Positions 47,194 through 59,900 of a DNA stretch of 64,000 nt are shown piece by piece (position 1 is the stretch's first letter; each line of letters starts with the position of its first letter). The stretch lies in the NCBI GenBank assembly GCA_037389465.1, contig JAZARR010000045.1:1-64000 (forward strand), written 5' to 3'. Origin of the DNA: Baylisascaris procyonis. Taxonomy: Eukaryota > Nematoda > Chromadorea > Rhabditida > Ascarididae. The notes beneath the pieces were generated by a model. It worked only from the letters and a program-made list of their open reading frames with translations. It was not told the DNA's origin and made no database searches. The translations under genes and the position numbers were made by a program.

Positions 47194-47313
47194 GCACACC
47201 GGACGAGTTTCGTTGGATGCCTTTATATAGGTATGAATAAATGTGAAGGACTGAAGCTTAAATATTGTTTTAACGCTTGTATTGTAAATGTTAACTTTTG
47301 CTGAGTTTCGTTC

Positions 47314-47358
47314 AAGTGGGGATCAAATCGACCGATGCTCTGCGAGCTGGACTAACAT
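47314..47358 (-). pseudogene. Truncated tRNA-like relic
   Basis: The minus strand shows a D-arm-like part (TAGTCCAGCTCGCAGAGCA) joined almost directly to a T-arm-like part, as if the anticodon arm had been deleted. The call is weak. Confidence 0.35.
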
Positions 47359-47510
47359 AACCGACCGTAATACTTCTTTTCAGGTGGTTTGGAGGGCACT
47401 TAAGGCAGCGTTTTTTGGGGTCTGGGCTGATTGCGGAAAATCATCAATGCAGGGATCGAATATGATCAGTGTTTATATACAGACCTCCATGGAAAGACGT
47501 AAATCAGTGA

Positions 47511-47580
47511 GCGTTTCGACCTCAGTGGGTAGGACGTGGGACTTTCAGTGTGATTTTCCGGTGTTCGAGGCTTGGAGGAA
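47511..47580 (+). pseudogene. Inverted tRNA-like relic
   Basis: The plus strand shows an A-box-like CCTCAGTGGGTAGGA, a CTTTCAG loop-like segment and a GTTCGAGG T-loop. The acceptor arms do not pair. Its orientation is opposite to the array. Confidence 0.45.
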
Positions 47581-47683
47581 TGTGATTCTTCCATCACGTA
47601 CGTTGGAAAATATTGATGTAGCAGTCGTCCACTCTTCTCCAGATCCATATAAAGATATGCAATGAAAGTCCAGCCAGGTGCGA

Positions 47684-47753
47684 TGTTTCCTAGTTTAGTC
47701 GCTAGAGAGAGACTTTTGGTCTTAGGGCCGTAGTTACGATTCCCTGCAAAAGC
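47684..47753 (+). pseudogene. Inverted tRNA-Lys relic
   Basis: The plus strand shows an A-box-like TAGTTTAGTCGCTAGAG, a GAGA-CTTTTGG-TCTT anticodon-arm remnant with UUU, and a T-arm remnant TACGATTCCC. The 60 bases before it (CGTCCACTCTTCTCCAGATC) resemble the reverse complement of the array spacer, so this is an inverted decayed unit. Confidence 0.5.
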
Positions 47754-50700
47754 TAACTCTTTTTCGGTCTGGAAAGAACGTTTCACCAAGTGTGTCCCGC
47801 TTATTCAATAGCCAACTCTTTTTAGCCATTGCATTGATACGTTGGCAGTCGATAGGGAAAAAGTGTAGCACGCTGACATGAACGTTGGACTGCATTACTT
47901 GCGAGAGTTCGTCATTCTCCTTGCTTAATAATTAAGCTCTTAAATCAGCCAACATCAATTGACAAACCAGAAGATATTTTTTGATTGGTTTTCCTCTGAT
48001 CATGCGACAATAGTGAAGCGCATACGGATTTTTGCAAATATAAAAATGCATATCGCTTTAGCGTTCGTTGTGCTCTTCTCGAGTGTTTCGAATTTGATCG
48101 GTGGGAGCATGAAGTCTATTCTGCTTGATACGTTAAGAAATTAGGCATCTTACGCTTGTCTGACAATTGTACTGGTTGTGAACGGTCGATTTGAAGCTAT
48201 TCGGTAGCGATTCATCGGTGATATTTTGCTGCTCACTAAATCGTCATATTTAAATATTTATGGCTGCGAATAAGCTCAAAGGTGATCAACGCGTTCATGC
48301 TTTTATTAGTTCCATTCGTTTTGATCTCATAACTTGTGAATGGTTTGGAATTGCAATGTTCATTCAATCTACAATCGAAAAGTGAACATTTGTTACGAAA
48401 ATAATCTACACAGAAATCAAAGCAAACATAGAAACACCTAACTATTCTAGTAATGCAACTTTTCTTTATAAGTGAATTTGTCTCAATTATAACCCGACTC
48501 TATATCGTTCAGCAATTTTTCGACAAGAGAATTATCCTGCAATCTCTGCTAATTTCTTACATGCCTGTTTTCTAGGAATCAACGGAAAACAATTTATCTT
48601 CAATAAAACCCTCTATAATGACGCATTCTTCTCTTCTATGAGAAAATTTAGAAGATAATTACATCCTAGTTTGCAAATTTTTGGGAATTTCGAAATCTGG
48701 TCTGACTTCGAAGAATTCCTCTCCTCATTAAAACTAAAATTTCCCAAAAATTTCCGCCCAAGGGGCTCACTCAAGGTTATTAGGCATTATATGATAAAAA
48801 TCTCGCATACTTATGTAAATATGGACATAGTCTAGAAGTTAGTGCTTTTAGCAAAAAGTTGGTTGACAATGCTAGTATGGCTCGATTATAAACATTCTTT
48901 GAAATTTGGGTGCTAAGAAATCGCGAAACACCATCGAATGTTTTAAGTGACCAATAAAGCACCCAACTGATTTGTACTTTGAACTCGAAGTAGGTCTTTT
49001 AGCTTTTGACGCTTTGGCACACAGTAAATAAGCAGCGGCTTTGTTGTGTGATCTTACTAACACTCAACAACTAATAACTAAAGTATTCAACTTAATCCCC
49101 TTAAAATTAACGATGAAGGTTTTAAATGCTTTCATTTCGGCACTGAAGCTATATTTCGCTCATCTGCCGTTTCATCCACCCTTTTAGTAAAGAACTGAAC
49201 CGATGTTTTTGGAAAGAACCATTAGCTAGTTAAATCATCTTTTAAAAACTATAAACTGAAAGAATTACGGTAGGGTACACTCACCTATGTACCAGTGCAT
49301 ATTTCCGGTACATCATTAAGAATTAAGCTTCGGAAAGGAAACGTGGCCGCATCGCAGCCGGTTGTACTTAAATGCTCCACTGTGCTACATCTACTTAACT
49401 ACTCTATTGAACGGCTGCTTCCAATCCTGGATCAAATAATATCCCGCCGTCATGTTCGTGTTCTGATGCTTCTTTTCACTAAAATCCTATAAAGTCGGGC
49501 CAATTTGACCGATTTATTCAAGCAAATTTCCGGAAGCAGTTTTTTTTCCGACTTAGAACTTAATCGGACCAATTTTTGAAAACTACTTCAAATAAATTCG
49601 ACAGCTTATTTTTTCCTGGTGCCTAAAATTTGCGCACATAGCCAGTGTTTGGTAGCGATTTGTTGAGTTGCAATGTATAGGCTGTCAGCAAGCTGTAAAC
49701 TAGAGTTTAAGCTAGTGAACCGTATAGAGATGTTAAACAACAGGTTATATGATTGAGTGTGAGCTGTTAGATAACATATATGAGACACCAAATTGAATTA
49801 AATCGAATCTATTCAAATAACACATACTTTTCCAAAATGTTGTAACAGCATTAATATGGGAAGAAATGCAAGAGAAAGAAACCTACTGGAACATAATATA
49901 CATACATCAAATGCGCATCAAGCAAGATGTGATTGGAGGCAAACACATAATAGCTCAAAAAAAAAAAATAAATAAATAAATAAATAAATAGAAACGTGAA
50001 AGAAAGTGAAGAAGAGAAAAGTTTTCGGCCAGCCTACTTGCAAGGGCCTTACTAGTGCTTCTGACGTTTCCACCTTATTGAGCAAAAATTTATTGACTGA
50101 ATAGCAGTAGCATCATTCATACTAGCCAGGCAGAGCATTCCAAACAGGGGCATCTAGACCAACTATATGAAAAGTAAGATGTCGAGAATTGGTGGAATAT
50201 TTGTAGTTATTGCATGAAAAGCATTTTGATCTTTAAGGAAATATTTGCTCATAATTAACGATATAAAGAGCGAAGATCATGCAACAATTTATAGGTCGTA
50301 TTTTATGCATCTTTATTTCGAGAGAATTATTTTTGAACTTTCCGAATCCATCTTTATATGCGATACTTCGTGAGCATATCATTTGCTGTCTGAATAATCT
50401 GCATGAATCAAGCTTTATCTTTGACTTGCAATCACCCATATTCATTGCTTATCCATTTATTGCATGTGTTTACCTTTGAAATTTTCATGACTGAGTTTCC
50501 GAAAGCAGAATTTGCACTTCGAAGGCACAAACTAATCTTTAGACCATCCTCCTCGGCGTATTACGAAAAAAAAAAGAAAGAAAAGAAAAAACCTGGACAA
50601 CTGCGGAAGCAAATGCATCCACATCAAGCATAGGGCGTATTTTTGGAGAAATTAAACTATCGAAGAAATATGCAAATTTTTACTAAAAATTGCTAAAAAT

Positions 50701-52647
50701 GCATTTCTCAATTGAATATATAAAATCCATTTAAATGAAGCAGTCAAATTATATGTGATAGAATTCATTAGAAGGTGGATGGTTTTTAATTCATAAAGTG
50801 GAGAAAGACTTATGTTTGAAAGAATATAAAAGAGAGTTAAGATAAATAGTGATTTTTTTTTTGTTAAAGTTGTTGGGATGAGGAATATAAGCATGATATC
50901 GTTGATACATATCGCAGTAAGCGTTGATTTATTCTTATGTCGCGGAGTGATTTAAAAATGGGTTACTGCTGTGTAACAATTTTAGATACTTCTTGATGCA
51001 CTATATTGTTGAAGTTCTACTTGAATTCATGCGTTGAAAATTTAGTTCATAATCAGTGAGGGTTTAATTAGCGCTAAATTACTGCGAACATTTGAATGGC
51101 CTTTAGAACAAGCACACCATCCACACACAGTTGTCGACTAGTTCGGATTGGGACGCTATGCAATGAAACTCTCAATAATGCAGCTGATCTTGTGCCAATT
51201 CTTCGTTGAAAAAGAGACAACGAGGGTCTTAACCAATCGAAATTTTATTGATCTCAATTAAAAATGCAAAAATAGTAATGAAACGTGCGCAAAAAACAAG
51301 TTCAATTATCAATTTGGAGGCTGTTTTGTACAGCGTTTCGATCAAACTTTGTGCGCATCGCAAAGTTCGATCACTTGAACATATGCAGCTGCTAAGCGGA
51401 AAGTTCCCATGTTCTAGCGGTTGTCATTTACTGTGTTTGTTGATTTGTTGTCGTTGTTTATTTCGCCAACACTTACTTTTAAACTGAGATAAATTTTTGA
51501 TGAATATGGTGTCGATTTGCTAGATCAGCTGTAACCTTTTTTTCTTTAATTTTAAATAATTATGGAAATTTATTGATCAGATAGGATCTGCTCAGAAATC
51601 GCGTTGAAGTTGTCTCAGATTTGTTGTATACAAATGAATGCTGAAATATTTGTTAATATTTTATTCGATGTAGCAATGAGTAAACATTGGTGAGTTAATC
51701 CAGGTGATCACAATTAATGCACAAAAATATACATTATATACGACTTTCTTTTTTTTAAGTTATTAAGAATTTATGTTGAAGGCTTCATTATCAATCTGCC
51801 ATCATGTACCTGCCTGTCTGCCTTGGTACCTTTCCTGGTCTATCCTTATTTCCTGTTGGAACCCTTCACTTTGTGTCTATCCCATCCATCTTGAAACCAC
51901 TTTCACGTGTTCTTGACTAAAATATGCAACATTATTGGGAATTTTATTTGAGTTGCTGCAAAGAATTTACCTTTAATTACCCAAATTATCAGAAATTTTA
52001 TGAGCATGCTCTATATCAGTGCTTTATGATTGTCTGCCTTGTGGTTATCCTAGATTTTTATGACAATTAAAATGTAAGTGCATCAGACAAAAATTTAAAG
52101 CCGTGTAGGCATTTTATAAAATTAAAATGCTTGAAAATTTCAAGTTAAATTGAGAGTTATCAAAAATTGTAGCTTTTAATCTTCCCAGTTCCCTTTCCGG
52201 CTTGTAATTTGCTCCTCACACAAGGTCCCCTCCTTTTTCTTACCTCTCACCTTCCCCTCCCATTTGTTTCTACTGAGATCTTTCGGTCTAATCGATGATG
52301 ATGCCATTTTAATGGCCAAACCTAAGAATGTTTGTATGTTATGTACTGCATATAAGCCTGTGATTCTTGAAGCAGTTATATTGCAGAAACGTAGTGAATA
52401 TGTATATTACATCACCAAAATATATGCTGAATAATTCTATGCAATAGCTTTTCAAATATATAAAAGTGAATCATTTTGTATTCTTTTTGATGGAATGCAA
52501 AGAGATTAATTCGTCTTCCAATAGTTAAGGGGAGAAGGAAATACTGAAATTCATGCGTAATTGTGTTACGAATTAATGCATCGTTAAAAATTTTCTATTA
52601 TCTCTTCTACTATTTATTTTTATTTACTAAAATTTTCACATTTGCAG
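47754..52647. other. Intergenic stretch between the array and SAC1
   Basis: AT-rich, with only short unrecognised frames on both strands. It includes an (AAAT)n microsatellite. It may contain the SAC1 promoter and a non-coding or short first exon, which I could not place. Confidence 0.45.
49957..49990. repeat. A-run and (AAAT)n microsatellite
   Basis: Twelve A followed by about five AAAT units. Confidence 0.9.
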
Positions 52648-53907
52648 TACAAGAATCAACCGTTGAAACCGCTCTTCAACCAAATCAACGAAGTGATTCT
52701 AATCTAGTAAAACGTAACAAAAAAGACCATCGGGTACGTTTTTAACAAATGCAACAAGTTGTGGTATAACGATCTGTAACTCATGGCTTTTTTTCCATTT
52801 TATAAGTTTCATGCAAACAAATCTATGAATTATAGCCAGAAATCATGCACTAAATCCTGAGGTCTAGCTAAATCAATCCCCCCATTGCTTATTCTAGAAA
52901 GAACACACGAATTGCCTGTTTAATGCCGAAAAGCCCCAGTCCTCTTTCCATATGCTAGCCCTTAAATTCCTCGTTTTTATTGCCATTTTTATCTAACAAC
53001 GCCTCTTATAATATCATTTATTTTTCGATTAGCTTTGTATAAGTGGCTAACAAAACAAAAATATTCTCATGACCCCGTAGTCTTACCCTCCCCCCCTCCA
53101 TCACTGTTGGCGCATTATTTTCCCATGAACCTTTTCTAACGGAAATACCAACAATCTAGATGATACCAATATTGCGTAAGGTGTATGCGATATTGAGGCT
53201 GCATTTGAAGATGCAAAACGTAACTTTTTTGGCTTTTTTATAACCGAAAAGTTGTAACTTCTGAGCAATTCTAAATGGGAAAAGGATGTTGTAGACTTCT
53301 CTAAATTTAAAGAGGTGCATCTTTGGTCAAATTCTAAACTTATGTACCTAGATAATTATTATCTGTTGTGTTGTCGAGTTGCGTCTATCTTATGACCAGA
53401 AATGGGAGACGTAAAAAGATTTTTTTTTACTCTTATTCTGGAGGGGAATGAATACACAGTCGATATTCGTCAACCGTATTTCAGTACAGATTAGGCAATT
53501 TGGTTTGTTTGGTCATGTGGAAATTTTTCTCTGTGAATCTTACTAAATAAATCATTTTTGTAGACACAGTTGTTTCCTATTGATGTCTCGTGATGATGAG
53601 TTTATAAAGAATTCTGGTTGAGCTGCTATAAGTTTTCTTAGTGCATCGTTTTATAAAAGAGTTATACGTTCTTTCCTTAATGTAATTCCCATAAATCCTT
53701 TCGCTTTGCAGTAAACCTCTTTTAAAATTTTTTTAATAACATAAATCTGAGAGCAAACTTTTGACGTTTTACAATAGTCAAACAAATGCTTTAATCAAAT
53801 TTCAGAGTAAATCACCGGCAAAACATCTTCATAGAGGCACTGGCAGAAGAAAGAGATCGCTTTCGTTGCCATTGCCGAATAAGCTGAATTTCGATCATTT
53901 GAAACAG
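52648..53907 (+). CDS. Possible upstream coding exons of SAC1
   Basis: An acceptor (TTTGCAG) opens 52648-52733, which stays open in one frame (QESTVETALQPNQRSDSNL...) to a donor (CGG|gtacgt). It joins in phase to 53806, from which the frame runs open (SKSPAKHLHRG, then RRKRSLSLP) into the SAC1 ATG at 53908. There is no ATG in these 62 codons. They are therefore either a basic N-terminal extension started by an unseen upstream exon, or a 5' UTR that happens to be open. Vertebrate SAC1 has no such extension. Confidence 0.35.
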
Positions 53908-56900
53908 ATGGACGGATCGACCGATATTTACGATCGTTTCAATTTGTACGCATTTAAATCGGAAATTATGTCGTTAGCCATAGCAAAGGGGTGTTTGAGT
54001 GTTTACAAATTTTAACGAGACGAATGCTCAATATAAAGGTGAAAATCATTTGATGGGCGCTTGAAGAGCGTGGAAAAATTTAAATTTTTAGATGATATTC
54101 TATACTTTCGTTAAAAATTCAATCCTCTCGAATCGCTATCTCGAGATGACAAGTTCATAAAATCAAATTTCTGATTGAGTTTTTATGAGTTCCCATATTA
54201 AATCTTTTTTCCCTCTTAAAAATGCTCAAAAATTTTGTAAGAATTGTGCTTTTTTTTCCTTAAAATAGTCCTTTTAACTCCGTCTTCGCTGCAGTAATCT
54301 TTTTTTTTTCATAATTAATTAGCGTTATGAAATGGTCCTAAGTTTTTGAAGAGGAGTTTATAAAATATGCAATTCTTCAAAATTTGAATATTTTTCAAAG
54401 AGAGGCTAATAAATAAGAGAGGTTATGCGATGATCAGCAATAATTTATTCTCCAGCTGAATTCTGATTGAATCCGTGCGAGAAGCTCGATGAGGTGTTTT
54501 AGTAAGGATTAGAATATTAGGAGGATTGAGAAATAAATTAAAATTTAGTTTTTGAACTAAATTATTTCACGATGAAGATTCTCTGTGGCATAATATGAAT
54601 GTTGTCAGATATCTGTGGTGCATATCATTGCTCACATTGTGAATAGTAGTAGTATACGTATAGTAGAATGGAAGAAGAGGTTGCTAGGAAAGAAGAACGA
54701 AGTTAGGAATGACAACATTTTCACTTCCATACTTTTATAGCTTGGATTGCTCTTCCGTTCACTTTTAAACGACGATTCAATATTGGATTGCATTTGTAGC
54801 AATATGTTTTTTGTTTAATGTTTAAGTTGTTTGTGCAGTTTTTTAATATTTAATAATTGAAAGTTTTTATTTAAATATTTTTGAGATTTAAGTAGAAATT
54901 TTCGAAATTTCGGTCATTTAAATATTCTATTACTTTGTGAAAACAATAATGCATTCAATTTAGAAGAGTGTTGTAATATTTTAGATATATTTTTCCCGAA
55001 AGATTTATTCTTGAACCAAGAGATGGAGATGGCGGTTTAGCATCGGATAGTTATTTGGAAATTGATAGAGATTCGGATCGATTATCTCTGCTGAGTAAGT
55101 TTTCTTATGCACTTATGTTTTCATTTGAATATATTCTATTAATATATCATATGGAATAAAACTCTTGGGACTATAAATCCTCCGAAATTTTAGATAAGAA
55201 GTGTTTATCGATTAAATTAGAAAAATTGTACTTCAAAAATAAAGCGCCGAGTATTATTCGCCAAGGCACGACCGCATAATATTGCTTAGATGTTAGGCAG
55301 TTATGGTAACATTTTAGTGTAGCACTTTTCCGCTTCCTTTTGCCGGCTGGCCATATTTTATGAGGGGAGGTGGTATGATACAGAAAAAACTCTGCGGTAG
55401 GTTTTGTGGACAGATTAAAAAAATCAAATTATGCATGCCTTACTTCAACCAATATTCAAGGGAACTGAAAGCAGAACTTTCCCTGCGTCCCCCTTTCCTT
55501 CTCTGCTTTTTCCAAATTTTATCCCCTCATCCCTTCTTTCATTCCCCACTCTGTCCTCTCTCCTTTCAACCTCAATTTCCTTCCACGTTTTCATACTTCA
55601 CTATATCTTCTCTCTTTTCAAGCTCAGTTGGGAAAATTTATGGTGCCTAGATATTATTTTTCCATGAAAATGCGCTAAGAATACAATTATTTCTTTCATT
55701 AAAATATACAAGAGTTTAGTCCTATTATGTAGCATATTTTGTGATTAATTTATGCCTATTACGGGTTGCGGTTGTTTCACATTTGTGAAAGCTCTCAAGT
55801 AATTTTATTTGTCGCTTGTCAGGAGCGGCCGATAATCCAATCTCTTTATCGTATGGAGAAGTGAAAACGACACATGGTATTGTTGGGATAATTAAACTCG
55901 TATCAGGTATGTCTTAGACTTGTCCTCTACGTTGTTATTTCTCACTTTTTTTACTTAAGCCTGTAGATCTACGAAATGTTTTATTCAACTTGAATAACTT
56001 TACGTTGATTTATGTTAAATATTTGTATTAATTAGAAGTGGGCAAGCCGTTCCTCATTACGATCTCAGAGAGTGCGGGTAGAGGGTTCTGCGTAATCCTT
56101 TTGGAGGCCGATGCAACGGTTGAAAAAGGTGAGGAAGATATGAGAAAATAGGAGACACAAATTCAACTTTTTAAGTGTCATCATTGAAAATCTAAAATAC
56201 TAAAAATGCTTGGAAACGTGCTAAGGATTTAATTTCTTACAGTTTTCGAGAATGAAACATTTATTTATTTGGGAACATTAGTGCGCTAATCTTTAGAACT
56301 CAGGTATCACTCAAGCGGTTGGATAATCACTCAAGCGGTTGGATATTCTGAAACGACCGAGCATCGCTTTTTGAACTTCGATCAGGGAATTGGAGTTTTT
56401 CGGCACCGATATATAAAATATGACCTCACTGATGCTCCCTCTCCCCTCTTGCTGCAAAAATGGACAGAAATTGTAGAATACTCAATGGTAGCCGCCTTCT
56501 CTATGAATCCTACTTAAACCCCATATGCATCATGGTCATGGCATCCTTCATCTCAAAGATTGCATTTTTAGGTTGTGATCGAACAATTCATACCGACTGA
56601 CTGAAGTACGAAAACTATTTCGTTCGGCTGTTCCGTAATGTTCAATAGCTAAAGATCGGTGATCGAGCGGTCAAAAATTGCGGTCTTGAGTTTCGAAGCT
56701 AAAATTCAAATCATTCGACATCACCGCAAAAATCTTAAGGGCCAGATCCGCACAAAGTTTGAGAGACATAGAAATGTCCAACCTCGAAATAATTCTTCGG
56801 GGACTTTCACACTAACCTAATAAACCAACCCCTTTAACCTAACTCTTTTTCAATAGCCAATTGGTTGGGCGTAAAGTTACAGCTATCAACCAGCAGACCG

Positions 56901-59900
56901 CACATCCAGACTGTTTACAAAAAAAACTTCGTACTCAAAGACTTGTAACTTTAAGTTTGTTTCATATTGCAGGATATGCGTTGATAACAATCAAGCAGGC
57001 AGTGCTAATGGGCACATTAAATGGTCATGAGGTGTGGCTTATTAAGGAGACCGAAATTTTGCCTTATAAGAGAACAACACTGCACCTAACAGAGAAGCAG
57101 GTGTGCTTGACATTTTCGTCCACGGGACTATCCTGTTCTCGGACGCAGCCGATGAACTGCTTGTGGATATGGAGTTTTTAATTGAATTTGGCTTTCAAAC
57201 TCAGTGCTTATTTTAGATTAAGATTACGAGTGGTTGGGATGTTTGACTACATTACTTTTCCTGAAGTTCGTAGGTGGAGAAAAGGGGGGTCAGAAGTTGA
57301 TCAGTACTGCACATGACAGGCCGAGAAGTGCACTGTAACAAAGTTTGAAGGATGATAAAAAGGCAAAAATCCACTGCGGAGTCTTGGTTGCCACATTCCA
57401 TCTGTGCCGTTTTTGGTCTTTGCAATTTTTACCATTGTCAGATTTCCTGAAACCTACTAAGTTTGTCAGCTAGCCGGAATTATGCGCGACTTTTCCCGAT
57501 CGTCGTTTGCTATTATGTCAACTGCGCTACTCGGGGGCATCAGGTCGATTCTGTGAAATTTATTGCATTTATTCGGCAATGAACTCTGCTTCGTTATGCA
57601 TTTAGAAATGGTACAATCGAAATTTCACCGATATGGTGAATCTTGTGTTGTCGACTGGTGGATTCTATTTTTCGCGTTCATTCGACCTATCACATTCAAT
57701 GCAATGGCTGGTCGATAATACGACACCGATGTTTAAACAACTTCCGATGATGGGCCGAGTAAATAATTTTGTTCTACTGCTTCTTGGCACGCTTGGTTTT
57801 TGCGATTCGATTCCGTGCTATACTAGAGACCATAAAAGTTCCCCGACTCAACGAATTTTTATTAGCTGTTTTTGAAGTGGAATTTGTGGATATTTAAAGT
57901 GGGAAGATAGCAGAAATGGGGCGAAAGAAAGGGCGATGGCACAGTTGTGAAATTTCAGTTAGCATGTAAAGAAGAGAAAATTAGGCGGCCATAGAAGGGA
58001 AGGCAGACAGGTAACAAAGGTGGTAGAAAGCCATCACTGCCAACGGATATATCCCTTCTTCCCCATGATAAAGTCTTCCGCTCATCTTCCTCATGTGAGT
58101 AGTCTCTAAAAGGTTTACAGGCAGATGAGCGTTTCGTATGGAATCGTTATCTGAGTGCGCCGATTTCGGCGATTCCCGACCTTTATCGTTATGCGCTGCC
58201 AATAATTCATGGATTTTTCTCGTCTAATAGATGTGTTATTGGCGAAAACGTTTTTCAATTATTTCTCATCTCTCGGAGATCCGTCTATAGGTAAATCTTC
58301 TCTTCGTTCTTAATTTGCCTTCTGGGTATATACGCATAGATACTGTAATCGAATAACAATGAGAAAATAATACGATCCGATAGGGTATCATAAATCACAG
58401 AATGGGGTTGAGATTTCAAACCAAATCGAGATTCCAGATTTATTAGGGAAATGTTCATTCTATTTCCAAATTATTGTGTTGCTGCCACGTGAAGGAGAGA
58501 AGACGAGCGAGACGAGAAGTTGAAGTCTGCTGATGGCTGAATGAAGCGAATTGGTTGACTGGACTGAGCAACTCGAAAAACCATCAAAATATACGAGTCA
58601 ACGCACATAACAGCAAAGGGGTTTGAAACGTCCGAGCAGACAACCAGAGGAAATGCGCGGGAGTCTGAGCCCATGTAGTTGTTTGCTATAAGGGCTTAAG
58701 CTGTTTCTCACTTCAGTAGAAAGGCTCGAAAGGCATTTATAAATCCTTCCGATATGAATAATGAGACAACCAAATGGTTGGTTTAATGGAATCAGTGATT
58801 TTTGATCCACGAGTAATCGACTTTTTAAGACGCATTCATGTGTGTTACTCTAAGTGCAATTCATTTGCTAAATCAAACGAAGAGTGGAAGATACTCGAGT
58901 CGAGATTTCTTTTTATATTGGAATTGGGGAAGAAAAGAGGAATTCATGACATCTGTCGATCAAAAAAAAAAGAAGTTTGTAGCATCAAAATTCTTATTTC
59001 TATCAGCGTTTGAGTTTCTAGGGCTGGCACGCGATTCTATATGCGTGGCGTAAGTTCTGATGGGCATTCGGCGAATTTCGTTGAGACCGAACAAATAGTG
59101 CAATTTGATCGAAATGGCGATCCTAGAAATCGATATTTGACTGCATTTGTTCAGGTTCGAACACTTCTTATTTTGGCGATTACTTCTATAGGCGGGTTTA
59201 CTTTATTCTTGATTTTTATAAGGGTTAACGAGTATTAAAAGGTGTTGATTATCGAATCAGAGTTCGACGCCATTTTCAGACATCATTCTTTGAGTGACCG
59301 CAGGAAGAGGTGGACAACCACATAACATGAGGTGCTATTAGTATAAATCATTAAGTAGGAGGCGGTCACTATCCGCCCTATTTGTTTGGACTATATTAAT
59401 AATTTTGACTGATGTGATGAGTCGGCAGCGAAACGTTTATGTTCCTTCGATAGCGATCATTTAGAAACGAACTATTCCGTCCATAATATGTGGTAATACA
59501 TACTAATTCGTTCGTTTGGAGAGTAGTTGCAGAAATTTAAAGGCGAAAAAAGTTGCATCTATTTTACACTTATTGAATTCCATTCCACAGCGATCGTCGG
59601 ATTACAGAGAAGCAAATTTTTTGTGAGAGGTTTGTGTGCTATCCTATCACCAGGGATATGAGGTCATTATTCTTTATATATTCCATATTTTATTAGTAAC
59701 TAATGGAATTGGTTAATCAAATCAGTTATTTACTTGCCAGCTCCTTTGACAATGAACAACTTGTTATATACTTAGTTAGCGTTGGTTGATACGACAACTT
59801 AGGTAGACCAGAGCTGTAAATTTGCTAGTCTCCCTCTCATAGTTTTTTTTTCTTTTTCAAATATAAGCAGCTTGTTCTTACTATGCGTAACCCATAACCC

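Larger units (their letters stand above)
19340..47250 (-). repeat. Tandem array of 293-bp units, each carrying a tRNA-Lys(UUU) gene
   Basis: The tRNA positions step by 293 bases 93 times, with only five single-base deletions over 27 kb, giving 94 copies from 19584 to 46900, all on the minus strand. The consensus tRNA folds canonically: acceptor GCCTTCT/AGAAGGC with discriminator G, D-arm GCTC/GAGC, anticodon arm TCAGA-CTTTTAA-TCTGA (anticodon UUU, Lys), variable GGGTC, T-arm GTGGG-TTCGAGT-CCCAC. The A box (TAGCTCAGTCGG) and B box (GGTTCGAGTCC) are intact. The 220-base spacers fall into a few lineages: one with GATGGAAAAGATAG, one with GATCCAAAATATTG, one with GATGCAAAATATAG or GATGCAAATTATAG. 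Every unit ends on the tRNA 3' side with the palindrome AGAAGGCGCCTTCT, except the copy at 20170 where the flank has a base change. No T4 run lies close downstream. By eye 39 copies equal the consensus. The edges (19340-19583 and 46901-47250) are degenerate. Confidence 0.96.

Noticed and set aside
47288..47665. Plus-strand open frame of 125 codons
   Set aside because: It overlaps three tRNA-like relics and an inverted spacer fragment, and its product resembles no protein I know.
48046..48144. Short secreted-peptide-like frame (MHIALAFVVLFSSVSNL...)
   Set aside because: It has only 32 codons, no homologue I know, and no supporting splice or poly(A) context; chance hydrophobic frames are common in AT-rich DNA.
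56640..56720. A-box and B-box-like strings (GATCGAGCGG, GAGTTTCGAAGC) in a SAC1 intron
   Set aside because: The arms do not fold into a cloverleaf and the B box is poor.
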